A DNA stretch of 50,140 bases from an uncultured Pseudomonadota bacterium (GCA_913061055.1 CAJXVA010000011.1:1-50140); one strand, 5' to 3'. Positions 16,187-25,254 are shown, counted from the first letter of the stretch. Numbers and translations are program-made. Notes: generated by a model from the sequence alone, not told the origin.

Positions 16187-18190
16187 TCAGTCCTCGAGCA
16201 GGGCCAGCAGCTCGTCTTCGGTGATGAGCTTTACGTTGTAGCCACGGGCCTTCTTCGCCTTGCCACTGGTGGAGTCCGGGTCGGCGAGGACGAGGTAGGT
16301 CAGCTCCCGCGTGACCTTGTCGACGAGCTCGAAGCCGGCGTCCTCGAGGGGCTGCTTGTAGTCGTTTTTCTTCTTGCCGCTGGGAAGCTTGCCGGTGATG
16401 GCAACCGAGCCCTTGCTATCGGCGGCGGCCGTTGCGGCGGCTTCCACGAGTGCGTGGCCGTCGGCGTCTTGCACGGTGACTCCGTGCTCGAGCATGGCAT
16501 CGATGACATCGGCCACCTGATCGATACCGTCCTGTAGACGGTCGCCCATGCTCGGCACGCCGGCACGCGCAGCGAACTGGGGGTCTCGAAGTTTGTCGCC
16601 GCGCCAGTCAGCCAAGGTGTCGAGCTCCCCGGGCACGGAGGTGAGCATGAGCTCGACCCGCCGGGTGCCCAGGCCGTGAATGCCCAGGGAGCCCATGAGC
16701 TGAACGAGCGACAGCGTTCGCGTCTTGTCGATCGCATCGAGAATCGTCGTTGCTCGCTTCATGCCGAGGCGAATCTCTCGCTCCTGGTTGATGATCAGGG
16801 AAGCGAGCGCGTCGCGGTCTTCGTTGAGCGTGTAGAGGCCGGCGGGGTTCTCGAGATCCATCTGCTCGATGAGGGCTTCGAGCACCGAGTCGCCAATGCC
16901 CTGAATGTCGAGCCCTTTGATCCATCGCGCGATCTTGCCGCTGGACTTCTTGGGGCACTCGGGGTTGAGACAGACCGTCGCCACGCCCGCCTCGCCGCCG
17001 GTGTTGGTGCGACGGCCAACATCGCCCTCACAGAATGGGCACTGCGTCGGCTCTTCGATGGCGCGCCGTGTCCCCTCGGGGGCACGTTGCACCACTCGAA
17101 TCACCTTGGGGATGATGTCGTTGGCTTTGATGACGTACACGGTGTCGCCCACGGCAACACCGAGGCGCTCGACCTCTTCCCAGTTGTTGAGCAGTGCGTT
17201 CTGCACGGTCGTGCCGCCGATCTCCACCGGGGCGAGTTTGGCGGTCGGGACCAGAACGCCAGTGTGTCCGCCGCCGATCTCGTAGTCGAGCAGCGTGGTC
17301 TCCCCACCTTCGGAGACGAACTTCCACGCGGTCTGCCCCTTGGGGCGGTTCGAGGTCATGCCGAGCTTGGCCTGAGCCTCGAGGTCGTCGATCTTCAGGA
17401 CGACGCCATCGATCCAAAACGGCAGGTCGCTGCGCTCAGCGGTGATCCGCCGGTAGTACGAGACGCAAGACTCGAGGTCGGGACAGCGCTCCGAGGGCAT
17501 CAGCGTGAAGCCCAACGCCTTCAAGAACTCGGCCTTCTCGGTCTCGGTGGTGAAGACCCTGTCCGCGTCGTCGACATCGAACGCATAGACGGTCAGCAAG
17601 TGGGCATCTTTGCCGTTCTTGCGCCCCATGATCCCGTTGCCGAGGTTGCGGGGGTTCTTCGCGAGCGTCGGGTCGATGAGGGCCCAGTTCGCGACGGTGA
17701 GGATGACCTCGAAGCGAACCGCACCACTGAAGGGCGTACCGTCGGGTCGCCGGACGAGGACGGGCAGGCCATGAAACTTGACCGCGTTGGCGGTGATGTC
17801 CTCGCCCTCGATACCGTCACCCCGGGAGATGGCCTGCTCGAGCCGGCCGTCTGCGTAGTAGGCCGCGGCGCTGGCACCATCGCCCTTGAGTGAAGCCTGA
17901 ATGACCGGGCTGCCGTTCTTGGTGAACCACGTCTCGAACTCCTCCTGCGTGTTGACCTTGCTCTGGCTGCCCATGGGCATCCGGTGGCGGGCCTTGGTGA
18001 GGATCGCGTCGGCCGAGACGGGGGCGCCGACGAGAGCCAAGACATCGTCGTCGGGGTCGATGGCGCGCAGCTCGTCCTCGAGCGCGTCGTACTCGGCATC
18101 GGTCATGATGGGCTGACCGCCGAAGTAGTACGCCTGCTTGGCCTTGAGGATTGTGTTGCGTAGCCAGGTCCGGCGCTGGGCGTCGTCCAT
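16187..18190 (-). CDS. ligA: NAD-dependent DNA ligase, divergent LigA-like
   Basis: 667 residues from ATG 18190. Domain Ia is visible (AYYFGGQPIMTDAEYDALED). The adenylation motif is KGDG (Lys 102), matching KxDG, and RGDGIEGEDIT follows. The OB fold (GQTAWKF, LLDYEIGGGHTGVLVP), the four-Cys zinc site CPFC...CLNPEC, helix-hairpin-helix repeats (KGLDIQGIGDSVLEALIE, LGIHGLGTRRVELML) and a C-terminal BRCT (SVAITGKLP to LVLADPDSTSGKAKKARGY) complete the architecture. Several normally strict segments differ: the 'SLdnaF' stretch reads GSQSKVNTQ, the NPRN region continues GNGIMGRKNG, and the OB segment has NNWEEVERLGVAVGD. It may be a second ligase beside a conventional LigA elsewhere. It ends the operon from 20211. 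Confidence 0.88.
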   Translation of the reverse strand: MDDAQRRTWLRNTILKAKQAYYFGGQPIMTDAEYDALEDELRAIDPDDDVLALVGAPVSADAILTKARHRMPMGSQSKVNTQEEFETWFTKNGSPVIQASLKGDGASAAAYYADGRLEQAISRGDGIEGEDITANAVKFHGLPVLVRRPDGTPFSGAVRFEVILTVANWALIDPTLAKNPRNLGNGIMGRKNGKDAHLLTVYAFDVDDADRVFTTETEKAEFLKALGFTLMPSERCPDLESCVSYYRRITAERSDLPFWIDGVVLKIDDLEAQAKLGMTSNRPKGQTAWKFVSEGGETTLLDYEIGGGHTGVLVPTAKLAPVEIGGTTVQNALLNNWEEVERLGVAVGDTVYVIKANDIIPKVIRVVQRAPEGTRRAIEEPTQCPFCEGDVGRRTNTGGEAGVATVCLNPECPKKSSGKIARWIKGLDIQGIGDSVLEALIEQMDLENPAGLYTLNEDRDALASLIINQEREIRLGMKRATTILDAIDKTRTLSLVQLMGSLGIHGLGTRRVELMLTSVPGELDTLADWRGDKLRDPQFAARAGVPSMGDRLQDGIDQVADVIDAMLEHGVTVQDADGHALVEAAATAAADSKGSVAITGKLPSGKKKNDYKQPLEDAGFELVDKVTRELTYLVLADPDSTSGKAKKARGYNVKLITEDELLALLED

Positions 18191-18200
18191 GGCGCAGAGA

Positions 18201-18992
18201 CTACTTCGCCCGCCGGTGCCCCGGCCAGCCCCAGTCGGGGTCGAACGTGCAGATGTGGAGGACCACCATGCCCAGGCTGAGGTCGGCGAAGTCGATGAGC
18301 ACCAGTAGCCCCAGGTGCATGCCCAGCATGCCGGCCCACAGCCACGGCCGGGCGCGTTTGCTCAGGGCGAGGGGGGCGAACACGATCTCGAATCCGAGCG
18401 TGCCCCAGGTGAGGGCCTTGAGGGCTCCCGGCGGAGCGGACAGCAGGAGCTCCCGGAGGAACCCTGGGTGTGCCAGGGGATTGTTCAGAACATAGAAGAA
18501 CGCCTGTCCGTCGACCCAAGACGGTGCCGCCAGCTTGGTGACGCCGCTGTAGCTGTAGCCGACCGCCATCGAGATCCACAACGCTCGAAGAATGGCGGGG
18601 GACCAAGCCTTGGTGTCCATGCGCTGGGGCGAAGCGGCCCAGGCGAAGAGCAGCAGACCGATGTAGGGCATCGCAGGGTTCGCGATCAGCGGGTTGCGAC
18701 CGAAAAGACAGGCGGAGACGAACAACGCCAGACCCGCAGCGGCGCGATCGAGCTTCCCCGCGGCGACCGCCACCCCCGCGGCGGCGCCCGCGAGGACGAG
18801 CCCAATGGCGACGCTCGGGGCGTCGCACACAGCGAGGACGTTCGGGAACGCGTGGAGTAGTGGGCTCGCGCTGCCGTCGGGCAGCATGCCGCGGTTTGAG
18901 AAGACTTCAGCTGCCCAGGGAACGAGCCCCGCGAAGTGGAGTGCGATGTACGAGCCGAGCGTGACGCGGACGGTGGTGCGGAGATCAAGCAT
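18201..18992 (-). CDS. Multi-pass membrane protein, HTTM-like
   Basis: 263 residues from ATG 18992, about seven hydrophobic segments. The spacing and the motifs YSYSGVTKLAAPSW, GQAFFYVLNNPL and EIVFAPLAL match the HTTM fold shared with vitamin K-dependent gamma-carboxylase relatives, which act in membranes. No catalytic assignment is possible. Its start overlaps the end of the sterol desaturase gene by 8 bases, and ligA begins 10 bases after its stop. The conserved linkage with the desaturase suggests a role in membrane lipid chemistry or maintenance; that is inference. Confidence 0.7.
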   Translation of the reverse strand: MLDLRTTVRVTLGSYIALHFAGLVPWAAEVFSNRGMLPDGSASPLLHAFPNVLAVCDAPSVAIGLVLAGAAAGVAVAAGKLDRAAAGLALFVSACLFGRNPLIANPAMPYIGLLLFAWAASPQRMDTKAWSPAILRALWISMAVGYSYSGVTKLAAPSWVDGQAFFYVLNNPLAHPGFLRELLLSAPPGALKALTWGTLGFEIVFAPLALSKRARPWLWAGMLGMHLGLLVLIDFADLSLGMVVLHICTFDPDWGWPGHRRAK

Positions 18993-20211
18993 GGCTCTGG
19001 TCCTGAGGGCAGTGGACGGTTTGAGGCGGGATGCTTGGGGTGCCCGGGCGCGCTTGGTACTCGAGCGTCACGTCCGATGCCACGGTATCGGGGTTGACGC
19101 CGAGCTCGGCGAGCAGGGGGCGGTCGCCACACAGCGACTGATGGGCAATGGCGTCGAACATCGGGGTGAGCAGGGGCTGGCGCCGTGCTTCGGGAAGGAA
19201 CACCACCACCGCGCCATAGGCGTTTCTCCGGTTGTACGCGCCGTGTAGCCGCGCCCCGTCGGGGTGTAACGGGATCGCGTGCTGAAGCCCCTGTCGGTCG
19301 GTCCACCGGACGGTGACTTCAGTCGAAAACGGTTCGAACTCGCCGAACGCGGTGAACACTTTGGGGGCCGGGCTTGCGCCCGTCGCCGCTGCAACCCCGC
19401 CGAGCACCGTAAGACCGAGCGGATCGGCTGCCATTCGCACCAGACCCAGGCCCACGACCGCAGTGGCGACACCACCGGGCCTGGGGGCGGCGCCGTCGTT
19501 CACGTCGACCCCAAGCAGCATGGCGCCGAGCCTCGCCTCACGGTGTGCTTCGAAACCGCAGTCGGCGTCGAATACCTCCGGGTTTTCGAATGTGCCAAAC
19601 AGCATGTCCCACAGAGGCAGGTCGCTGTAGTTGTTCGTATGGCGCGACCGCTCGTGGTGGACGCAGTGCATCTCCGGGCGCTGAAAGAACCACCCCATCC
19701 ACCGCGGCGTGCGAACGTTCCAGTGGTAGACGAGTTCGGCCAGGCCCGTGATCAGCACCGCGACTGCACCCGCTTCAGGGCTCACACCCACGAGTCCGTA
19801 GAGGATCGCCGAGCTGAGTAAGGCGTTGACCCCGATCTCGAGCGGATGCTTGTAGAAGCTGGTGACGACTTCGAGGCGGGCCGGGCTGTGGTGCAGTTGA
19901 TGGAGCGATCGCCACAGCCAGTCGACCTCGTGCCGGGCGCGATGCCACCAGTAGTAGACAAACGTGATCGCCAGGTAGCCGATGGCCGCGCTCGCCAGAG
20001 TCCCCAGCGTGCTGAGGTCCCACAGCGCCAACCGACTCCACCAATCGTCGAGCGTGGAGCCCAGCAGGAACACTGAGGCGGCCTGGATGCCATTGAGTGC
20101 GACGGCCCGGCCGAGGAACCCCGGCGCGGTGGGGAGGCGCCGGCCCGGGCGGACGCGCTCGACCACGATCATCGCGGCTGCGGCTCCGAGAACGATCAAC
20201 GGGATGTTCAC
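18985..20211 (-). CDS. Sterol desaturase / fatty acid hydroxylase family protein
   Basis: 408 residues from ATG 20211. The family's di-iron His boxes are present: HRARH, HQLHH and HCVHH, followed by HTNNYSDLPLWDMLFGTF. These enzymes hydroxylate or desaturate sterols, fatty acids or sphingoid bases in the membrane. The catalytic part takes about 240 residues. A further 170-residue C-terminal region (VRWTDRQGLQHAIPL, AYNRRNAYGAVVVFLPEARR) is not part of the core family and I do not recognise it. Some myxobacteria make sterols, so a sterol substrate is reasonable but unproven. First gene of the operon with the HTTM protein and ligA. Confidence 0.85.
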   Translation of the reverse strand: MNIPLIVLGAAAAMIVVERVRPGRRLPTAPGFLGRAVALNGIQAASVFLLGSTLDDWWSRLALWDLSTLGTLASAAIGYLAITFVYYWWHRARHEVDWLWRSLHQLHHSPARLEVVTSFYKHPLEIGVNALLSSAILYGLVGVSPEAGAVAVLITGLAELVYHWNVRTPRWMGWFFQRPEMHCVHHERSRHTNNYSDLPLWDMLFGTFENPEVFDADCGFEAHREARLGAMLLGVDVNDGAAPRPGGVATAVVGLGLVRMAADPLGLTVLGGVAAATGASPAPKVFTAFGEFEPFSTEVTVRWTDRQGLQHAIPLHPDGARLHGAYNRRNAYGAVVVFLPEARRQPLLTPMFDAIAHQSLCGDRPLLAELGVNPDTVASDVTLEYQARPGTPSIPPQTVHCPQDQSHA

Positions 20212-20341
20212 GAAGTCAGGTCAGAGCAAGCCCCGCGCCCGTCGTAAGTCGTTGAAAATACGCGTGCTCCCGATTGCGGGCGTACGTCGAATGCACGCGT
20301 GGGTACAAAAAATGCGCGCCGCGAGTCCGTGGTTCGTGCAG

Positions 20342-21118
20342 TTATCGCTCGAACACGCTGAGATCCCAGGTGGGTCCGGCGGTGCAGCAACCGGCCTGGC
20401 CCTGGTCGACGCGGCCCGGACACCAGTCTTCGTCCCCGGCATCGTTGGCGGGCCCGTTGCCGCACTGGATGTCGTTGTAGATCGGGTTGTCGCCGATTCC
20501 CGGCCCGGGCCCGATCGCCTCGCACACCTCGAGGACTGTGCGAGGCCCAGCCGGGGTGTCGACCATGATGTCGCCGATGTTGTGGTCGAAGGACGAGGCG
20601 CAGTAACACTGTCCATCGACGCTGTAGCTGTCCGCCCACCCAAGGCCGCCGGGCTGTCCCTGGACACCATCGAGGTCGCAATCGTCGGCGGGACCCAAGC
20701 AGCTTCCGGTCTCGCAGAGCTCGGACTCGCAGTCGGACGGCTCGCCGCACGCGGAGCCGGTCGGGCAACTGCCGCAGGCGCCTCCGCAATCCACGTCCAC
20801 CTCGTCACCGTCGAGAACCCCGTTGGCACAGGCCTCGCCCGTCGTCGTCGTCGAGCCACCCTCTGTGCTGCTCTCGCTCCCCGGGCCCGTTGTGGTGGTC
20901 CCCGACGCTGAGGTCGTCGGTTGCGGCGTGGTGGTCGAGCTGGTCTGTGGGGTGTCCGAGGTGCTGGTACCCAGGGTTGGCTCTGTCGTGGATGTTCCAG
21001 AGGTGGCCGAGGCCGCGCCCGAGCTTGCCCCTTCGGTCTCTCCCCCGGACCCGTCGCTGTCACAGCCCCACACCATCAGCGTCAGTGCGAGCGTTCCTGT
21101 TCGCCAACCCATCTCCAT
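20342..21118 (-). CDS. Cys-rich lipoprotein with Ser/Thr linker
   Basis: 258 residues from ATG 21118; ATG 21112 is an alternative. The signal peptide (LALTLMVWGC) ends in a lipobox-like VWGC, with an unusual Trp at -2. A long Ser/Thr/Gly linker of about 75 residues follows. Next comes ACANGVLDGDEVDVDCGG with CGSCPTGSACG, a motif very common in myxobacterial exported proteins. The final part has four or more Cys and no recognised fold (NIGDIMVDTPAGPRTVLEVC, CGNGPANDAGDEDWCPG). It is divergent from slyX with 66 bases between starts. The 130-base gap to the sterol desaturase gene is relatively A+T-rich, with a six-base A run, and may hold that operon's promoter. Confidence 0.75.
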   Translation of the reverse strand: MEMGWRTGTLALTLMVWGCDSDGSGGETEGASSGAASATSGTSTTEPTLGTSTSDTPQTSSTTTPQPTTSASGTTTTGPGSESSTEGGSTTTTGEACANGVLDGDEVDVDCGGACGSCPTGSACGEPSDCESELCETGSCLGPADDCDLDGVQGQPGGLGWADSYSVDGQCYCASSFDHNIGDIMVDTPAGPRTVLEVCEAIGPGPGIGDNPIYNDIQCGNGPANDAGDEDWCPGRVDQGQAGCCTAGPTWDLSVFER

Positions 21119-21184
21119 GGCGCCAGAGTACCGCCGGAGCGGAGGCGGTGGCCCCGGCGCGCGCTTGGGAGTACCTTCCGTGCC

Positions 21185-21379
21185 ATGGACGACCGAATCG
21201 TCGAACTGGAGGTCCGCGCGGCCTACCAGGACAAGACCATTGCCGACCTGGACGAGGTGATTCGCTCCTTTACGGAGCGGGTGACCGTGCTGGAGCGCGA
21301 GGTCCGTCTGCTCAAAGAGACGATGAAGGCCGGTGTTCCCGATGTGGGCCCGCAGGACGAGAAACCGCCCCACTACTGA
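21185..21379 (+). CDS. slyX: SlyX family protein
   Basis: 64 residues from ATG 21185. The heptad pattern MDDRIVELEVRAAYQDKTIA then LDEVIRSFTERVTVLEREV is a single coiled coil, and the tail ends PQDEKPPHY, as in SlyX proteins (the PPHY ending is diagnostic). SlyX is a small cytoplasmic coiled coil of uncertain function. It precedes the hybrid kinase gene by 88 bases on the same strand. Confidence 0.88.
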   Translation: MDDRIVELEVRAAYQDKTIADLDEVIRSFTERVTVLEREVRLLKETMKAGVPDVGPQDEKPPHY

Positions 21380-21467
21380 GGCGAGTCCGAAACGGGGCTG
21401 AAGACCCTCCCAGACTCGGAAGGCCCCCGAATTGCGACAACCGCGATTCGCGGGCAACCTGGTGCGG

Positions 21468-22976
21468 ATGCGACCGGAGTTTCTCGTCGCCATGGAGCGG
21501 CTGGGGGTCGCACCTGGGGCCTTGGACCGTGCCCTCGACGGCGCTTCGTTCGGCGTGATCGTCAACCACGCCGAGGATGGTTGCATCTACGCCAGCCAAG
21601 AGGTGCTGCGGGTGTTCGACTTGGAGTGGGATGCCTTCAAAGGGTTTGGCTGGATGTCGTCCGTCATCCCCGACGACATCGAGGCGCTGCGCGGCACGTT
21701 CGAGCGCTACCAGCAGGGCAACGACGAGAGCGAGGTCCAGTATCGGATCGCCGTGTCGGACGGGTCCATCCGGGCCATCGTGGCGACGGCGAGACCGGTT
21801 CTCGATGCCGACGGTCAACAGCTCGGCTCGGTCGTCGTCGGCCGGCTCGCGACCGCCGAGCGTGCGGCCGCCGAGCGCGGTGTTCAGTCACAGAAACTCG
21901 AGGCGATTGGCCGCCTGGCGGGCCGGGTCGCACACGACTTCAACAACGTGCTCACGCCGATCCTCTGCTCGGCATCGCTGCTCGAGACCGAGCAGCTGAG
22001 CAAGGGGGGGCAGGAGTGCGTCGCGACGATCATTCAGGGCGTCCAACATGCCGCTGCCATCACCGGGCAGCTGCTTGGGCTCTCGCGCCAGGGCGATGGC
22101 GTGCCGCGCGTGGCTCGCCTCGATGCTGAGGTCGAGTCGATGCGCGCGATGTTGGTGCAGATGATTGGGGAGCAGGTCGAGCTCGAGTTGGATCTTCAGT
22201 CCGAGGACTCCGTGATGGGCCTTGCGCCGCACGAACTGGGGCAGGTTCTTCTCAACCTGTGTGCCAACGGCCGCGATGCGGTCAGCGGCCGAGGTCGGGT
22301 GTCGGTGTCGACGCGGCTGGCTGGCTCTTTCGTTGAGATCCGCGTGCGAGATACCGGCGTTGGGATCAGCGTCGACGGGCAGCGGCGCATGTTTGAGCCG
22401 TTCTACACGACCAAGGCCCCTGACCGTGGAACCGGGCTTGGTCTCTCCACCGCCCGCGATCTCGTGCGGCGAGCGGGCGGGGATATCACGGTGCACTCGG
22501 AGCTCGGCTCGGGCACCGAAATGCTCGTGACGCTTCCCAGGCTCGTCTCCGATGCATTGCCGGCAGCAAGGGGCGAGGAAGGTCTCGAGCTCGCGCCGCA
22601 GCGCATCCTCCTCGTCGATGACAACGCGGCGTTGCGGCAGACGCTGGCGTACGTGCTCGCCATGCGCCGGCACGACGTGAAGACTTCCGCGACGTTTGCT
22701 CGGGCGTGGGAGATGCTTCAGGAGGGCAGCTTCGATGTCTTGATCACCGACGTTCTGCTCCCCGACGGTCGTGGAGATGAGCTCGTCTCGCGCGCCGCCG
22801 CGGCCCATCCGGAGCTCGGGATCGTCTACATCACGGGGTTCGCTGGGGAGGAGTTCGAGATGCTCGAGCGACGCAGCCACGGGGCGGTTTTCCTGCAGAA
22901 ACCGTTTCATCCGAACGAAGTGATCGACGCGATCGCGGAGGTCCTTCGAACGGACCTCGCCGCCGGGTCCGCGTAG
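21468..22976 (+). CDS. PAS-containing hybrid sensor histidine kinase
   Basis: 502 residues from ATG 21468; GTG 21462 and TTG 21432 are alternatives in frame. Order: a PAS domain (residues about 20-135, DGCIYASQEVLRVF, YRIAVSDGSIRAIVATARPV), a HisKA H-box LAGRVAHDFNNVLTPI with His 156, an HATPase region (NLCANGRDAV, RDTGVGIS, FEPFYTTK, GTGLGLSTARDLV), then a receiver domain (ILLVDDNAALRQTL, phospho-acceptor Asp about 428 in ITDVLLPDG, Lys in LQKPF). There is no transmembrane segment, so it should sense a cytoplasmic signal. The internal receiver implies either phosphorelay or output by interaction; no DNA-binding partner gene is adjacent. It ends 30 bases before the radical SAM/SPASM gene. Confidence 0.92.
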   Translation: MRPEFLVAMERLGVAPGALDRALDGASFGVIVNHAEDGCIYASQEVLRVFDLEWDAFKGFGWMSSVIPDDIEALRGTFERYQQGNDESEVQYRIAVSDGSIRAIVATARPVLDADGQQLGSVVVGRLATAERAAAERGVQSQKLEAIGRLAGRVAHDFNNVLTPILCSASLLETEQLSKGGQECVATIIQGVQHAAAITGQLLGLSRQGDGVPRVARLDAEVESMRAMLVQMIGEQVELELDLQSEDSVMGLAPHELGQVLLNLCANGRDAVSGRGRVSVSTRLAGSFVEIRVRDTGVGISVDGQRRMFEPFYTTKAPDRGTGLGLSTARDLVRRAGGDITVHSELGSGTEMLVTLPRLVSDALPAARGEEGLELAPQRILLVDDNAALRQTLAYVLAMRRHDVKTSATFARAWEMLQEGSFDVLITDVLLPDGRGDELVSRAAAAHPELGIVYITGFAGEEFEMLERRSHGAVFLQKPFHPNEVIDAIAEVLRTDLAAGSA

Positions 22977-23006
22977 TGCCGGAGCGTCGGGTGGTAGTCT
23001 CTAGCC

Positions 23007-24260
23007 GTGCACCCTGCTGAGCCTTCGAGACACCTGCCGGTCATCGGCCAGGTTCCGAAGAGCCGGACGTTTCACCCCGCCGCGGTTCAAGAGCGACCCC
23101 GCCCTGCGTATGCGGTGTGGGAGTTCACGCTCGCATGCGACCAGCGCTGCATGGCGTGCGGTCCCCGGGCGGGAAAGCGTCGCAGCAACGAGCTGACGAC
23201 CCAAGAGTCGTTGGATCTGGTCGACCAGCTGGCGGAGCTTGGGGTCGGGGAGATCACGTTCATCGGGGGCGAGGCCTATCTGCGGTCGGACCTGCCCGAG
23301 GTTGTTCGGCGGACGCGGGAACACGGCGTGCGGGCCACCATGACCACTGGTGCACGCGGTCTGAACGCGGACCGTCTCGCCACGCTGGCCGAGGCGGGGT
23401 TGCAGCAGGTCGGCTATTCCATCGATGGGCTGCAAGAGACCCACGACGCGGTGCGAAGCCCGGGGAGTTTCGAGCGGGCGTTCACCTCGATGAGGGAGGC
23501 GAAGGCGCTCGGGCTGCGGGTCAGCGCCAACACGCAGATCAATCGGCGAAGCCTCAGCGAACTGGTGCCGCTCGCCCGCCGGCTCGCCGAGGCCGGCATC
23601 GCCGGGTGGCAGCCAATCCTGACCATTCCGCACGGAAACGCGGCGGACGTCCCCGAGCTGATCCTGCAGCCGTACATGCTGCCCGAGGCCTACGTGCAAC
23701 TCGAGGCCGTGCTGGACCTGTTCGATGCCCACGGGATCGGAGTCTGGCCGGGCAACAACTTGGGCTACTTCGGTCCGCTCGAGCATCGTCTCCGTCGTCG
23801 CCAAAACTCGAACGCGCACTACAAGGGGTGTCAGGCGGGCACGAGTATCCTGGGCATTGAATCCGATGGAACGCTCAAGGCGTGTCCCACCCTCTCTCGC
23901 GAGGGGCACAGCCCGGGTTCGGTCCGAGACACCCCGCTGCGCACTCTGTGGGAGCGCGGGGGCGAGCTCCGGCATGCCTCGAGGCGAACGGTGGAGGACC
24001 TGTGGGGGTTCTGCCGAACCTGCTACTACGCGGACGCGTGCCTTGGCGGATGCGCGGCCACGTCGGAGCCGCTGCTGGGGCGGCCCGGGAACAACCCCTA
24101 CTGCCATCACCGAACCCTGGAACTCGACCGGCAGGGGATGCGGGAGCGCGTTGAGCCCTGTGCGCCCGTGGACCCGGCTCCGTTCGGACACGGGCAGTTC
24201 TCACTGATCTGTGAGCCGAAGCCCGCGACGACTCTCGAATCAGCTGGAGACTCTCCATGA
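23007..24260 (+). CDS. Radical SAM/SPASM protein
   Basis: 417 residues from GTG 23007. The radical SAM cluster CDQRCMAC (Cx3Cx2C) is near residues 45-52, preceded by VWEFTLAC. The barrel shows EITFIGGEAYLRSDLPEVV, TMTTGARGL and VGYSIDGLQETHD. From about residue 270 a SPASM region supplies auxiliary-cluster Cys: KGCQAGTS, GTLKACPTLS, GFCRTCYYADACLGGCAA and NNPYCHH. SPASM radical SAM enzymes mostly modify ribosomal peptides or proteins (thioether, C-C or epimer products). Its stop overlaps the next gene's start as ATGA, so the zinc-ribbon lipoprotein is the obvious candidate substrate or partner. The exact subfamily cannot be told from sequence alone. Confidence 0.9.
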   Translation: MHPAEPSRHLPVIGQVPKSRTFHPAAVQERPRPAYAVWEFTLACDQRCMACGPRAGKRRSNELTTQESLDLVDQLAELGVGEITFIGGEAYLRSDLPEVVRRTREHGVRATMTTGARGLNADRLATLAEAGLQQVGYSIDGLQETHDAVRSPGSFERAFTSMREAKALGLRVSANTQINRRSLSELVPLARRLAEAGIAGWQPILTIPHGNAADVPELILQPYMLPEAYVQLEAVLDLFDAHGIGVWPGNNLGYFGPLEHRLRRRQNSNAHYKGCQAGTSILGIESDGTLKACPTLSREGHSPGSVRDTPLRTLWERGGELRHASRRTVEDLWGFCRTCYYADACLGGCAATSEPLLGRPGNNPYCHHRTLELDRQGMRERVEPCAPVDPAPFGHGQFSLICEPKPATTLESAGDSP

Positions 24261-25246
24261 AAATCTGTCCTGACTGTAAGAGGCATGTTCGACTTTCGGA
24301 TTCGTCCTGTCCGTTCTGTGGAACCGGGGTGCCGATGATTACGGGCTTGGCCCTGGCTGCGTCGCTGGGACTCGCCGCGGGAATCACGGGGTGTGGGCCC
24401 GCGGTGGACGCTGGCAGCTCGATGGAGGGAAGCTCTAGTTCGACGAACGGGTCCACGACCGGCGGGGTCCAGACCAGCGGACCGGCGGTGACGACGGCAT
24501 CCACGTTCACCACGACCGGGAGCCGCGAGGGGACGGACTCCTCGAGCAGCACCACCTTCTTCGGTTCGAGTGGGGGGAGCGAGGAATCGACGGGGATCGG
24601 TCGGTTCATCCAAGACCCCGATGGTGGCGGCGGCGTGTACGGCCTGGAGTGCAGCGTCTGGGATCAAGACTGCGCCCGCGGAGAGAAGTGCGTGCCGTGG
24701 GCGAACGACGGAAGCAACGTTTGGAACTCGACGGTTTGTCGTCCGATCGACCCCAAGGGGCATCCCGCGGGGGAAGCCTGTGTCGTCGAGGACTCCGTGG
24801 TGTCGGGGTTCGACGACTGCGACGCGGACTCGTATTGCTTCGATGTCGACCCCGAGACGCTCGAGGGCACCTGCGTCGCGTTCTGCGAGGGGTCGGAGCT
24901 CGAGCCGAGCTGCGCTAACTCCATGCAGACGTGCGTGACCGAGAACCACGGGTCGGTCACGTTTTGTTTGGACGCGTGCGACCCGCTCGGAGCCGGCTGC
25001 GACGAGGGGCGCAGCTGTGTCGCGTCGCGGCCAGGCTCCTTCGTTTGTGTGCGTCCTGGAGAGTCCGCTGTGGGCGAGGCGTGCACACAGTTCACCGACT
25101 GCACCCCGGGGGCGAGCTGCGATCCGAGTGAAGGCTCGGACGCGGTCTGCACATCGCCTTGCAACCCCCTCGAAGAAGGCTGCGATCCGGGAAGCGTTTG
25201 CCAACCGTGGGGTGATGCTGGCCTGTGCGTACCGGACGAGCCCTGA
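24257..25246 (+). CDS. Lipoprotein with N-terminal zinc ribbon and Cys-rich mature domain
   Basis: 329 residues from ATG 24257, coupled to the radical SAM/SPASM gene by ATGA. The N-terminus is a zinc ribbon: CPDC (Cys 4, 7) and CPFC (Cys 18, 21). A hydrophobic segment then ends in the perfect lipobox ITGC (Cys 46). The ribbon therefore lies in what would be the cytoplasmic n-region of a lipoprotein signal peptide. After a Ser/Thr linker of about 70 residues, the mature part starts FIQDPDGGGGVYGLECSVW and holds ARGEKCVPWAND and many Cys pairs (FDDCDADSYC, SCANSMQTC, ACDPLGAGCDEGRSC). The DPDGG/GEKCxPWAND text recurs in Nannocystaceae proteins as I recall. Plausibly matured by the adjacent enzyme, with the ribbon as a leader; that is a hypothesis. 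Confidence 0.78.
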   Translation: MKICPDCKRHVRLSDSSCPFCGTGVPMITGLALAASLGLAAGITGCGPAVDAGSSMEGSSSSTNGSTTGGVQTSGPAVTTASTFTTTGSREGTDSSSSTTFFGSSGGSEESTGIGRFIQDPDGGGGVYGLECSVWDQDCARGEKCVPWANDGSNVWNSTVCRPIDPKGHPAGEACVVEDSVVSGFDDCDADSYCFDVDPETLEGTCVAFCEGSELEPSCANSMQTCVTENHGSVTFCLDACDPLGAGCDEGRSCVASRPGSFVCVRPGESAVGEACTQFTDCTPGASCDPSEGSDAVCTSPCNPLEEGCDPGSVCQPWGDAGLCVPDEP

Positions 25247-25254
25247 GAACAGCT

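Noticed and set aside
16676..17893. 405-codon plus-strand open frame
   Set aside because: Antisense of ligA with no recognisable domain; the ligA frame has complete motifs.
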